DNA of 47,783 bases. It comes from a virus. Each line of letters starts with the position of its first letter. Position 1 is the stretch's first letter. The DNA lies in IMG/VR virus record IMGVR_UViG_3300036832_000299, positions 1 through 47,783 of that record; one strand, given 5' to 3'. Shown in pieces: positions 26,171 through 33,153 of this stretch. The position numbers were made by a program, and so were the translations under genes. The notes under the pieces are model-generated. The model saw only the letters and a list, made by a program, of their open reading frames with translations. It was not told the origin of the DNA and did no database searches.

Positions 26171-27741
26171 CAGCGGTTCGCCTGCAGCATGCGGACCTTG
26201 TCCGTCCGGCGCTTGAAATCACTGGATCGCTTGATCGCCGCCCAGGTGCCGGGCACCGGGCCGGTGTTCGTTGGGCGTTCCTTCGGCGGGGCGGTCATCA
26301 GCCCCAAGCCCCGGCCAAACGTCGCCAAGGCGTCGACAAAATCGTCGTTGGCGGCGCGGGGAAACTTCAGCATTTCCTCTTTGGCGTCGTGGAACCAATG
26401 GGCCTGCTGCGGGAACAGCACGGCTTTCCACGCCATCCGGCCCTGGATCGCCTGGGCCTTCTTCGCCTTGTCGAGGTAGGCGTTGACCGGCGTCCATGAG
26501 AAGTAGATCTGCCGCTCGGCCATACGTTTCCGTAAGAACGGGCCGATCGACTTGGTGATGTGGTCGCTCTCCGCCCACCAGCGCAGCGGCTTGTACTTCT
26601 CAGCGAAGTCTATGAGCTGTTCGACGACGACGTCGGTCTTGGCGCGCTTCCACCAGCAGTCGAGGATCCACAGGTTGTCGTTCTTGTCGACGCCGCCGAT
26701 CAGGATGCAGGTGTAGTCGTTCTCCTGCTTGAGGCTGACGGCATGGTCGGAGGCCATGAACACCCGCAGCTCGGTGAGCTTCGGCCTGTCCTGCAGGTTG
26801 TAGGTGACGATGCTGTCGGCCTTGAAGTAGTCGCCTTCGAGCGGGGTCGGCCGCTGCTGGTAGAGGGCGCTGAAGCCTCGCGGGTTGGCGCGTTTGTAGC
26901 GCTGCAGGAACTCGATGTTGAAGCGGCTGGGCCACAGCGCTTCGCCTTCCTTGCGGCCAAGCACGTCGCCGGGTTCGGCGACGGCAGGGATGTTGATGAT
27001 CTTCCAGCGGGTCGCCTCTTCGGCGTCGTAGTGCGGGTTCTTCGGATCGGTGATCCGGCCGACCAGATCATCCTCGTGCCACCGGGTCTGAATGATGATC
27101 ACCCAGGCGTCGTGCGTCATGCGCCGGGTCAGGATGTCGTTCTGGAACCACGCCCAAAGGTTGTCTCTGATCGTCGGGCTGTCGGCTTCCTCGCTGTTCT
27201 TCAGCGGGTCGTCGATGATGATGCCGTCGCCGCCACGCCCGGTGACCGATCCGCCCCGGCCGACGAAGACGAGGAGCCCGTCGTGCAGGGTTTCGAGCCG
27301 GGCGGATGATGCGGAGCCTGCCTTCAGGCCCATGCCGGGGAACACCTGGGCGTAGGCGTCCGACTGCACGATCTCACGCACGGCACGGCCGAAGTCCTCG
27401 GCGAAGTCCTGATTGTAGGTGCCGAAGATCAGGCTCTTGTGCGGGTTGCGACCGGCGAACCACGCCGGAAATCGCTTGGACGTCAGCTCGGATTTCCCGT
27501 GCCTGGGCGGGAAGGTGATGATCAGGTTCTGGATCTCGCCGCGCTCTACGGCTTCGAGGGCAGCGGCGAGGGCGCGGTGGAAATACTGCGCGTCGTAACG
27601 GCTGCGCTCCACGTCGTCGGGATCGCCGGGGTGGCTCATCGTCAACTGGGTGAAGTCGATCAAGCCGTCGTGGGCGTGGCGGACCTTCAGCAGGCGCTTG
27701 GCCGCCTTCAGCGTCGCCTTGTCCAGCACGGTGGCGTTCAT
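26170..27741 (-). CDS. terL: large terminase subunit, 523 aa
   Basis: DNA-packaging motor and nuclease. The ATPase domain shows Walker A PPRHGKS (residues 78-84), Walker B IIIDDP (174-179), a coupling motif in IIIQTRWHEDDL and the usual FGTYNQDFAEDFGRAVREI segment. The RNase H-like nuclease domain is marked by ASDHAVSLK, WWAESDHITKSIGPFL and DDFVDALATFGRG. I chose ATG 27741; an in-frame TTG at 27819 would add 26 residues (RIGSYAKPNHAPVDNEDFQP...) and includes the GTAGAC site within coding sequence. Neither start has a strong ribosome site. Confidence 0.92.
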   Translation of the reverse strand: MNATVLDKATLKAAKRLLKVRHAHDGLIDFTQLTMSHPGDPDDVERSRYDAQYFHRALAAALEAVERGEIQNLIITFPPRHGKSELTSKRFPAWFAGRNPHKSLIFGTYNQDFAEDFGRAVREIVQSDAYAQVFPGMGLKAGSASSARLETLHDGLLVFVGRGGSVTGRGGDGIIIDDPLKNSEEADSPTIRDNLWAWFQNDILTRRMTHDAWVIIIQTRWHEDDLVGRITDPKNPHYDAEEATRWKIINIPAVAEPGDVLGRKEGEALWPSRFNIEFLQRYKRANPRGFSALYQQRPTPLEGDYFKADSIVTYNLQDRPKLTELRVFMASDHAVSLKQENDYTCILIGGVDKNDNLWILDCWWKRAKTDVVVEQLIDFAEKYKPLRWWAESDHITKSIGPFLRKRMAERQIYFSWTPVNAYLDKAKKAQAIQGRMAWKAVLFPQQAHWFHDAKEEMLKFPRAANDDFVDALATFGRGLGLMTAPPKERPTNTGPVPGTWAAIKRSSDFKRRTDKVRMLQANR

Positions 27742-27766
27742 GCCGTGCAGGTTATGTGGCTGGAAG

Positions 27767-27781
27767 TCTTCGTTGTCTACA
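27767..27781 (-). promoter_or_regulatory. GTAGAC-n4-AAGAC site before large terminase
   Basis: Leftward TGTAGACAACGAAGAC (27766-27781) has two half-sites 10 bp apart, 33 bp before ATG 27741. If translation began at the TTG at 27819 it would lie in coding sequence. Confidence 0.5.
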
Positions 27782-28121
27782 GGAGCGTGGTTGGGCTTGG
27801 CATATGATCCGATGCGCAAATTTCCAGGGCGGGCGGGATAGCCCTACGCGCGTTTGGGCGCGACCCCCACCCCAGGGGTCGGTCGGAGGGACGAGCGGCC
27901 ACGCGGCCGGGCGGCCCGCGCTCCCGCTCCCTTGCAATGCAAGGTAGCCTACTGTGCATTGCAAGGTAGGGCATGATCTGCCCCGGTTTACAGTGTGATT
28001 TCTCGTTATTCAATGAACCAGGCAGGCGCCGGCGGGGCAAGATATGCCCCTACCCCTAGCCAGCCTGGGACGAGCTGCAGGCCGCAGCCTAGTCAGCGAC
28101 CAGCTTGCGCCGCTCTCGGTG
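27782..28121. other. terS-terL intergenic region with strong inverted repeats
   Basis: About 340 bp without a convincing gene. It contains a perfect 12-bp inverted repeat, CCTTGCAATGCA at 27930-27941 and TGCATTGCAAGG at 27955-27966, with a 13-base spacer; the left arm itself contains TTGCAATGCAA. A second short hairpin (gacccc/ggggtc) lies near 27863-27880. The distance between the terminase genes is unusual and the position suits a packaging recognition (pac/cos) or RNA-processing site. Local base composition is mixed, with a less GC-rich patch around 27990-28020. Confidence 0.5.
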
Positions 28122-28598
28122 TCAGGCCTCGCCCCGGTCGCCGGGGGGCGTTTCACGGGGCGTTACGTCTATCGTCTGGGCCGCCTGGGCGTCCGCCGCC
28201 ATGCCCCGCGCCACCAGCTCGGCGAGCTGCTGTGTCGTGAGCTGCGCCAGGGCGTCAACCGCTGGATCCGGCCCCGCCTTGTCCCTGGTGGCGCGGTCGT
28301 AGACGGCAATGGCCAGCTTGGCCCGGTGGCCCAGGCTGCGCGGGTTCTCGTCCTGCAGTACGCGCTTCATCACCTGCAGGGCCTGGGGTGTGACTTCGGA
28401 CAATAGCAAGATCTCAGCCCCGGCCCGTAAAGCCTTCCGCACCTGGGGATGGGCGACCAGGGCGCGAGCCGTGAGCTTAGGGTTGCTGTAGCCCACGCGC
28501 CGGGCCGCATCGACGGGATCCGCCCCGGCCAAAACCAGATCGCAAAAGGCTCCAACCCGCTCTGAGATGGCGACAGATGTTACGACAGGCGTTGACAT
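28122..28598 (-). CDS. terS: small terminase subunit, 158 aa
   Basis: DNA-recognition subunit of the packaging enzyme. The N-terminal HTH region reads RVGAFCDLVLAGADPVDAARRVGYSNPKLTARALVAHPQVRKAL, the standard TerS signature. A helical oligomerisation part follows (QALQVMKRVLQDENPRSLGHRAKLAI), then a charged, Pro-rich tail. It is the first gene of the leftward structural operon, 380 bp upstream of the large subunit, and is divergent from the early operon. Confidence 0.85.
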   Translation of the reverse strand: MSTPVVTSVAISERVGAFCDLVLAGADPVDAARRVGYSNPKLTARALVAHPQVRKALRAGAEILLLSEVTPQALQVMKRVLQDENPRSLGHRAKLAIAVYDRATRDKAGPDPAVDALAQLTTQQLAELVARGMAADAQAAQTIDVTPRETPPGDRGEA

Positions 28599-28700
28599 GT
28601 GGTTAACCTTCTGAAGCGACGCTGTAGACAGGAAGTAGGCTCCGGTCTACACCACCAATCAGGCCTAGCGCTTCGCTACGCCACCGAGGGAAAAAGAACA
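28599..28700. promoter_or_regulatory. divergent control region between structural and early operons
   Basis: This 102-bp gap must hold promoters for both directions. Two GTAGAC half-sites point outward: TGTAGACA at 28623-28630 reads rightward, and GGTCTACA at 28644-28651 is its leftward counterpart. They form an inverted pair 15 bases apart. A TTGACA at 28592-28597 overlaps the terS start but has no clear -10 partner. A CCACCGAGGGAA leader end precedes the rightward gene at 28701. Confidence 0.55.
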
Positions 28701-29126
28701 ATGTTCGGACTATTCCAAGCTGTACCGGCCGCCGTGGCTAACGCCTGGGGCGCTCGCCTGATCTATCCCGACGATCTTTTGCATGACCGGCAGGGCATGA
28801 CAGGGGGCGAAGAGGGCCGCCCCGAGCTGATCGCATGGCTGAACGGCGGGGCCATCCGCGCCGCCCTGGCCAACGCTCGCAAGTTCGACAACGCCTACAA
28901 GCTCAGCCGCGACGGAGCGCAGCAGGTGGTGCTGCACCGTGACGAGCTGGGCGTCATCGTGGCCTGCCCGAACAAGTCCCACGGCTACCTCTACGTTGCC
29001 GGTTGGCTGCACCAGGGCGAAGAGGACAAGCAACCGGCCGCCGACTTCACCGCACCGGAGATCACCCCGGACCCGTGGACGAGCTACACGGCCGACGACG
29101 ACGACGACGAGGACTACGACGACTAG
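28701..29126 (+). CDS. conserved early protein with acidic tail, 141 aa
   Basis: First gene of the rightward early operon. Residues 1-105 form a compact domain (MFGLFQAVPAAVANAWGARL; PELIAWLNGGAIRAALANARKF; VVLHRDELGVIVACPNKSHG). The C-terminus is a highly acidic run, DDDDDEDYDD. I know similar proteins only as conserved phage hypotheticals; an acidic tail would suit interaction with a nucleic-acid-binding protein or DNA mimicry, which is a guess. ATG 28701 is chosen for the CCGAGGGAA site 8 bases upstream; reading further upstream crosses the control region. Confidence 0.75.
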   Translation: MFGLFQAVPAAVANAWGARLIYPDDLLHDRQGMTGGEEGRPELIAWLNGGAIRAALANARKFDNAYKLSRDGAQQVVLHRDELGVIVACPNKSHGYLYVAGWLHQGEEDKQPAADFTAPEITPDPWTSYTADDDDDEDYDD

Positions 29127-29138
29127 CCCGCCACCCAT

Positions 29139-29220
29139 CGCGGACAACCCGCCGCTTGGCCCGCGCCTTCATGGTGGCGGGCCTTCGGCGTGCGGGGCTT
29201 CTCCCGCAACCGAGGGAACC
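29139..29220 (+). promoter_or_regulatory. start-associated leader repeat, copy 1
   Basis: Begins CGCGGACAACCCGCC, then a hairpin (cccgcc/ggcggg), GGCGTGCGGGG with a second hairpin (tgcggg/cccgca), and ACCGAGGGAA before ATG 29224. First of four full copies preceding early genes. Confidence 0.7.
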
Positions 29221-29223
29221 TAG

Positions 29224-29505
29224 ATGACATCCAAAATCACCACCCACGCCGACGGCGGCGTGACCTTCGAGGGGATCGACGCAACCCGGCTCTATCAGGC
29301 CATCACCCTGGCGGCGGCGCTGAAGCTCTACGACCGCTGCGGCATGATCCCAACGCGCGGCATGACGATAACGAAAATGCTCGCGCTGGCCTCGACCTTC
29401 AGCGGCAAGGCCTACAAGCGCGGGGCGGCTCTCCAGGCCGCTGCAGACGTCACCACCTGGGCCGACGCCATGAAGGCGGCCCTGCCGGTGGAGCGTCGCG
29501 CATGA
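29224..29505 (+). CDS. hypothetical early protein, 93 aa
   Basis: Unrecognised small protein (MTSKITTHADGGVTFEGIDATRLYQAITLAAALKLYDRCG...). Mostly helical after residue 20, with no zinc or membrane signature. Its start follows a leader repeat with an ACCGAGGGAA site, and its stop overlaps the next start (ATGA), so the two are translated together. It probably acts early in takeover or host interaction, judged only from operon position. Confidence 0.75.
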   Translation: MTSKITTHADGGVTFEGIDATRLYQAITLAAALKLYDRCGMIPTRGMTITKMLALASTFSGKAYKRGAALQAAADVTTWADAMKAALPVERRA

Positions 29506-29684
29506 AGCCCACAACCCGTGCCCAACGCGAGGCCCTGGCCCGCAAGTTCAACGCCAACCCCGACGGAGCTGCGACCTATCGCGAGTTCCGCAAGCGTGCC
29601 CGCCCAGGCTGGAACGGCGAGCTGATGCTGCCCTGGTGCGGCATGTGGCTAGGGATCGAAACCGACGGCTACACGCACAGCTAG
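29502..29684 (+). CDS. conserved small phage protein, 60 aa
   Basis: Ends in the sequence LPWCGMWLGIETDGYTHS, a signature I know from small hypothetical proteins of many tailed phages (PWCGMWLGIEPDGYTHS). The first half is basic and helical (TTRAQREALARKFNANPDGAATYREFRKRARPGW). Function unknown. ATG at 29502 overlaps the preceding stop. Confidence 0.8.
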   Translation: MKPTTRAQREALARKFNANPDGAATYREFRKRARPGWNGELMLPWCGMWLGIETDGYTHS

Positions 29685-29695
29685 ACCAGCTCCAA

Positions 29696-29778
29696 CGCGG
29701 ACAACCCGCCACTTGGCCCGCGCCTCACGGTGGCGGGCCTTTGGCGTGCGGGGCTGTCCCGCACACCGAGGGAAACCA
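29696..29778 (+). promoter_or_regulatory. start-associated leader repeat, copy 2
   Basis: CGCGGACAACCCGCCAC opens the copy; the first hairpin is cccgccac/gtggcggg, the second tgcggg/cccgca, and CACCGAGGGAAA precedes ATG 29779. Compared with copy 1 the first stem is longer and changed on both sides. Confidence 0.7.
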
Positions 29779-29970
29779 ATGCCAGACGTCAGCCTATCTA
29801 ACCACGGATCTATCTTCACCTTCCGCCCGCTCACCGATCACGCCCGCCAGTGGATCGAGGAGAACGTAGACCCTGACGCGCCGTGGTGGGCCGGGGCCAT
29901 CGCGGTGGAACCGCGCATGGCTTACGACCTCGTGGCAGGCATGCAGGCCGACGGGCTGGTGATCGCGTGA
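29779..29970 (+). CDS. conserved small phage protein, 63 aa
   Basis: Pattern SNHGSIFTFRPLTDHARQWI...AIAVEPRMAYDLVAGMQADGL is familiar from a widespread small protein of bacteriophages and plasmids (NHGSI-x5-RPLT ... VEPRY-x3-I-x-G-M-x-x-DGL). No function is known to me. It has its own leader repeat and ends with a GTGA overlap into a small membrane protein gene. Confidence 0.85.
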   Translation: MPDVSLSNHGSIFTFRPLTDHARQWIEENVDPDAPWWAGAIAVEPRMAYDLVAGMQADGLVIA

Positions 29971-30089
29971 GCGCTCAGAAGCCCCGTAAGGGCCTCGACT
30001 GGCTGGATGGCGTGTATCTAGCCCTGACACTCACCGGGGCCGCCCTGGCGGTCTTCCTGGGCGTTCTAGGGGCCAACCAACTGGTCTAG
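29967..30089 (+). CDS. small membrane protein, 40 aa
   Basis: GTG start at 29967 overlapping the previous stop (GTGA). The peptide has a basic N-terminus (SAQKPRKGLDWLDG) and one hydrophobic helix (VYLALTLTGAALAVFLGVLGA), an N-in single-pass membrane topology. It is too short to classify; similar orphan membrane peptides occur in phage early regions. Confidence 0.6.
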   Translation: MSAQKPRKGLDWLDGVYLALTLTGAALAVFLGVLGANQLV

Positions 30090-30100
30090 GCGCTCGACAT

Positions 30101-30188
30101 CGCGGAGAACCCGCCACAGTGGCCCCGGCGCAGAACGCGCGCGGGGCCTTTGGCGTGCGGGGACTGTCCCGCTACCGAGGGAAAACAC
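30101..30188 (+). promoter_or_regulatory. start-associated leader repeat, copy 3
   Basis: CGCGGAGAACCCGCCAC, then hairpin 1 (ggccccggcgc/gcgcggggcc, a different stem from copies 1 and 2), GGCGTGCGGGG, hairpin 2 (gcggg/cccgc) and TACCGAGGGAAA before the ArdA gene. Confidence 0.7.
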
Positions 30189-30923
30189 ATGCGAGCTTGG
30201 ATCGGCTGCCTTGCGGCCTACAATAACGGAACCTTGCACGGGCAATGGTTCGACGTCTCCACCGACCCGGAAGTGAACCGGGCCAATATCGCCCAGGTGC
30301 TGCGCTCCAGCCCTAACCCGAACATCCGGGTTCAGCCGCTGGTCTGCGTCGACTGCGACCACCACACCACCCACCAGCTAGGCTATCGGGAAAGCCCGAC
30401 CACCTGCGCATGCGGCGGCATGCTGCGCACCGACGGCGAGCCCTACAACACCGCCGAAGAGGCTTACGTGGCCGACTATGACGAGACGCCGCGCGCCCTG
30501 GTCGATCGCCTGGGCGAATATCCGAGCTGCGTTGCGCTCGCCCTGGCCGCCGAGCTGCTGGACGCCGTAAGCGAAGCCTGGGCCGACGATGGCGACCAAG
30601 CGGCAGGCCTTGCCGTCTACCTCGACCGGATGGGCCACGATCCCGACAACCTCGCCGCCCAGATGTTCCGCGACTGGGTGAGCGATCACTACCGGGGATC
30701 AGGCGACACGCGCGCCGCCTGGACCGAAGAGTGGATGAATGAAACCGGGTTCTTTGACCTCGACCCGCCCCCAGGCATGCGCGGGCCAGAGCTGGAGGCC
30801 TTCCAAGAGCGCGCGGCCACCATCTGCCGTTATTTCGATTTCGACGCTTACAGCCGCGACCTAGAGTGCAGCGGCTTCACCTTCGAGCGCAGCGCTTCCG
30901 GCGTGCTGGTGTTCTCCGACTAG
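30189..30923 (+). CDS. ardA: ArdA-like antirestriction protein with inserted zinc ribbon, 244 aa
   Basis: ArdA proteins mimic bent DNA and block type I restriction enzymes. The start (RAWIGCLAAYNNGTLHGQWFDV), the middle (VADYDETPRALVDRLGEYPS) and the end (FFDLDPP...ICRYFDFDAYSRDLECSGFTFE) match the ArdA pattern, and the protein is strongly acidic as expected of a DNA mimic. It is longer than typical ArdA (about 165 residues). Residues 47-95 are extra and carry a CxxC...CxC set (C53, C56, C73, C75) that looks like a zinc ribbon. It is early and has its own leader, in keeping with protection of incoming DNA. Confidence 0.85.
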   Translation: MRAWIGCLAAYNNGTLHGQWFDVSTDPEVNRANIAQVLRSSPNPNIRVQPLVCVDCDHHTTHQLGYRESPTTCACGGMLRTDGEPYNTAEEAYVADYDETPRALVDRLGEYPSCVALALAAELLDAVSEAWADDGDQAAGLAVYLDRMGHDPDNLAAQMFRDWVSDHYRGSGDTRAAWTEEWMNETGFFDLDPPPGMRGPELEAFQERAATICRYFDFDAYSRDLECSGFTFERSASGVLVFSD

Positions 30924-30940
30924 GGCAGGGCGCACCACCT

Positions 30941-31023
30941 GCGGACAACCCGCCCCTTGGCCCCGGCGCATCGCGTGCGGGGCCTTTGGCGTGCGGATCC
31001 ACCCGCTAACCGAGGGAAACCAA
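30941..31023 (+). promoter_or_regulatory. start-associated leader repeat, copy 4
   Basis: GCGGACAACCCGCC, hairpin 1 (ggccccg/cggggcc region), GGCGTGCGG, a shortened hairpin 2 (gcgg/ccgc) and AACCGAGGGAAA before ATG 31024. Confidence 0.7.
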
Positions 31024-31209
31024 ATGAACGGCTATCTGGCCTTCTACAACGGCCGCAAGCACGAGGTCCAAGCTGACAGCCTCTGGACCGCCAAACAGGC
31101 GGCGCGGCTCTACTTCAACCCGCCCAGGTCCAAGGCGCACATGATCAGCGTCGTTCTCTGCGAACGCGCTGACGGCTCGACCGTGACGCACAGCACCGGG
31201 AGCATCTGA
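31024..31209 (+). CDS. conserved small phage protein, 61 aa
   Basis: MNGYLAFYNGRKHEVQADSLWTAKQAA...SKAHMISVVLCERADGS matches a small protein family seen in many phages of Gram-negative hosts (MNGYIAFYKGK-x-E-V-x-A-x-S-x-x-A/K-x-x-A). Function is unknown. It is preceded by leader repeat 4 and followed after two bases by the next gene. Confidence 0.8.
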   Translation: MNGYLAFYNGRKHEVQADSLWTAKQAARLYFNPPRSKAHMISVVLCERADGSTVTHSTGSI

Positions 31210-31211
31210 CC

Positions 31212-31466
31212 ATGACGCAACCGATCACCTACAAGGGTTGGCGTCTGACCGACGCCGCCACTGGAAAGCCCGTCGCCATCGGCGACCGCATCACCAGCTC
31301 GACCGGCGAGGTCGCCCAGATCCACGGCGCGGTTGCGCCGCATCGCCCAGGCACGTCGGGCAAGCTCTGGACCGAAGAACACGGCGCGCTCTACTACGTC
31401 GGCGTCTGGGGCCTGCGCTGGGTGTCAGCGGAAGGCCGCTGGTTCGGAGACGGGAAGGGGACATGA
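31212..31466 (+). CDS. hypothetical early protein, 84 aa
   Basis: A strand-rich small protein (MTQPITYKGWRLTDAATGKPVAIGDRITSSTGEVAQI...LYYVGVWGLRWVSAEG). Similar short proteins with an APPHRP-like stretch and a terminal GLKWV motif are common phage hypotheticals. The stop overlaps the DUF3846 gene start (ATGA). Confidence 0.75.
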   Translation: MTQPITYKGWRLTDAATGKPVAIGDRITSSTGEVAQIHGAVAPHRPGTSGKLWTEEHGALYYVGVWGLRWVSAEGRWFGDGKGT

Positions 31467-31777
31467 GCGCACCCCGCAACCTGACGGACGGCGTCTGGCT
31501 GATCCTGCCGGAACATACCGCCTTGGAGTTCAACGCCTTCACCCCGACGGCCACGCCGCCCACGTTGCAGGAGCTGCAGGGCATGGTCGGCGGCTACATC
31601 GAGCGCGTCGAGCTGCGCGAGCTGGGGGACGCCTACATCAACGAGGAGGGCAAGCTGCAGGGCCAGCCTTACAACGACGTGGCGACCCGCCTCTGCCACC
31701 TGTACGCCGCGATCGCCACCAATGACGTGATCGTCGGGCCGTTCGTGCTGACGATCGGCAAGGCGGTGCCCGATTGA
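31463..31777 (+). CDS. DUF3846 protein, 104 aa
   Basis: The DUF3846 pattern is clear: TLQELQGMVGGYIERVEL, then YINEEGKLQGQPYNDVATRL and NDVIVGPFVLT. This family is common in phages and mobile elements; its activity is unknown to me. It is coupled to the previous gene by ATGA and overlaps a TTG-started small membrane gene at its stop. Confidence 0.85.
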   Translation: MSAPRNLTDGVWLILPEHTALEFNAFTPTATPPTLQELQGMVGGYIERVELRELGDAYINEEGKLQGQPYNDVATRLCHLYAAIATNDVIVGPFVLTIGKAVPD

Positions 31778-31872
31778 ACCGGCTGGTCGACCTCCTTCTG
31801 CACGCCATCGCGGCGGCGCTGCTCTTCGGCCCGATCCTCTGGCTGTTCTACTGGCTCAGCCTCCAGCACTAG
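31774..31872 (+). CDS. small membrane peptide, 32 aa
   Basis: TTG start overlapping the DUF3846 stop (TTGA). The peptide LNRLVDLLLHAIAAALLFGPILWLFYWLSLQH is almost wholly one hydrophobic helix with aromatic residues at the end. It is the last reading frame before the operon terminator. The rare start codon and small size limit confidence. Confidence 0.5.
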   Translation: MNRLVDLLLHAIAAALLFGPILWLFYWLSLQH

Positions 31873-31876
31873 CAAA

Positions 31877-31904
31877 AAAGGCCCCGGCGCAAACCGGGGC
31901 CTTT
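31877..31904 (+). terminator. Rho-independent terminator of the early operon
   Basis: An 11-bp perfect stem, AAAGGCCCCGG/CCGGGGCCTTT, with loop CGCAAA, then CCTGTTT. It is followed by CCCCGAGGGAAA at 31917-31928, so it also resembles the first hairpin of the leader repeats: a fifth, gene-less copy. Confidence 0.8.
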
Positions 31905-32339
31905 CCTGTTTCCTGCGCCCCGAGGGAAATCGACGCGCGGTCACATCTGTGCTGCTACGACCTCTAGGGGGCTCGTGACTGCAGCGCCCGCTATACCGGC
32001 TTTCAGCCGCCTGGGCAACGGCTCCAGCTAACAAGCGCTGCCGGTGACACATCCACAAGTTTTTAACAAAAACTCTAACCCCCCTATAGGGGATATACCT
32101 ATGCTGTATAATACCTAAGCTATATACATACTAATACCAATTCCAATAAGGGTAAGTGTCTTGTGTCTATACTTTAGCTTTAAGCCTCAGATCTAATTAG
32201 GCTTTTTGCCCGTGTCAGATTGCAGCCATTTAGCTCCAACGGACACTCGGGAAGTGGCACATCCCTTTGAATTAGGTGATTTTCCCAAAAGCGGTGTTAG
32301 GCTCCAGCTCTGTGCAGTCTTTCTAGGAGGGTTGCTCTG
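31905..32339. other. AT-rich intergenic region before the regulatory cluster
   Basis: No gene found. The stretch 32050-32180 is markedly AT-rich for this genome and carries a perfect palindrome CCCCTATAGGGG at 32081-32092, a TATAAT at 32107-32112 without a good -35, and TATATA runs. It could hold the promoter and operator for the gene at 32340, or be a DNA-unwinding/replication origin region. A strong AGGAGGG ribosome site ends it. Confidence 0.5.
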
Positions 32340-32687
32340 ATGAGCGCCGACACTTCTGCCAAGCCCCCAGGCCCCCCAAAAACGCCCTATGTGTCCAAGG
32401 ATCGCCGCCCGGTCGGGCAACAGCGACCTAACTTCATCCCGCAACAGAATTGGCTGGCATATAACTGGATCGACAAGGATCCAGAGCTGGACTTCGTGAT
32501 CTGGGCCATAGGTGACAGTGGCTGGAGCGCTGAGAAGATCGAACTAGAGACTGAGAAAAACGGCCACCGCGTCTCGCGCTATACCGTCTTGAACTGGGTA
32601 TATGGCGACGTGAAACGTCCGCAAAATGCGTCAATGAACAATGTGATGTCTGCGATTGGCTACTCAAGAACCTGGACACGGCAATGA
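32340..32687 (+). CDS. HTH-type regulator candidate, 115 aa
   Basis: Residues 50-110 look like a helix-turn-helix: FVIWAIGDSGWSAEKIELE, then HRVSRYTVLNWVYGDVKRPQ and SMNNVMSAIGYS. The arrangement of a TVLNWxxGxxKRPQ recognition helix followed by a short helix is familiar from small phage DNA-binding proteins. The N-terminus is Pro-rich and disordered. AGGAGGG lies eight bases before the ATG. It follows the AT-rich region and starts a four-step ATGA-coupled chain ending in a three-HTH protein. Confidence 0.7.
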   Translation: MSADTSAKPPGPPKTPYVSKDRRPVGQQRPNFIPQQNWLAYNWIDKDPELDFVIWAIGDSGWSAEKIELETEKNGHRVSRYTVLNWVYGDVKRPQNASMNNVMSAIGYSRTWTRQ

Positions 32688-32899
32688 GAGAGCCGCTGGA
32701 TCCCCGGATCAAGAAGGTCGCCCAGAGCATCGGCGGCATCATCGGCGGCACCCTGCCGGAAGGTATGGGGTTCGCCCTGCTGATCTTCGATCTGGAGGGC
32801 GGTGGCGACAAGCGGATGAACTACATCTCCAACGCCGAGCGCGCGACCATGATCACCGCGCTTAAGGAGCTGATCGCTAACTTCGAGCGCGACACATGA
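32684..32899 (+). CDS. hypothetical protein, 71 aa
   Basis: Unrecognised small protein (MREPLDPRIKKVAQSIGGIIGGTLPEGMGFALLIFDLEGGGD...ALKELIANFERDT). The pattern GMGFALLIFDL ... MNYISNAERATM is reminiscent of small phage proteins of unknown role. Coupled by ATGA on both sides. Confidence 0.75.
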   Translation: MREPLDPRIKKVAQSIGGIIGGTLPEGMGFALLIFDLEGGGDKRMNYISNAERATMITALKELIANFERDT

Positions 32900-33153
32900 T
32901 CTACGTGAAGATTACCTCCCAGGCCCCAGGCTCCTGGGCGATCGGCGCGACGGTGCGCAAGGTCAACGGTCGGCCGAACGATCGCCACCCTGACGGCACG
33001 CTTGGCCGGATCTGTGGAAGCCTCGACGTGCGCGAGGCCAGGAAGGCCGCTGCCTATCTTTACTGCGTGATCTGGCCCGACGATCCCGACAAGCCGGTGT
33101 TCGTCGCCGACACCCACGACGACGGCACGCCCAGGCTGGAGCTGGTGCCATGA
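32896..33153 (+). CDS. hypothetical protein, 85 aa
   Basis: MIYVKITSQAPGSWAIGATVRKVNGRPNDRHPDGTL... A mixed alpha/beta small protein with no known signature. It is coupled by ATGA overlaps to both neighbours in the regulatory cluster. Confidence 0.7.
   Translation: MIYVKITSQAPGSWAIGATVRKVNGRPNDRHPDGTLGRICGSLDVREARKAAAYLYCVIWPDDPDKPVFVADTHDDGTPRLELVP

Noticed and set aside
27782-28121. tRNA or other RNA gene between terminase genes
   Set aside because: The hairpins do not form a cloverleaf and no T-loop consensus or CCA end is present.
29139-31023. CRISPR-like repeated spacing
   Set aside because: The repeats are about 80 bp, imperfect, each ends at a start codon and the intervals are coding genes of different length.
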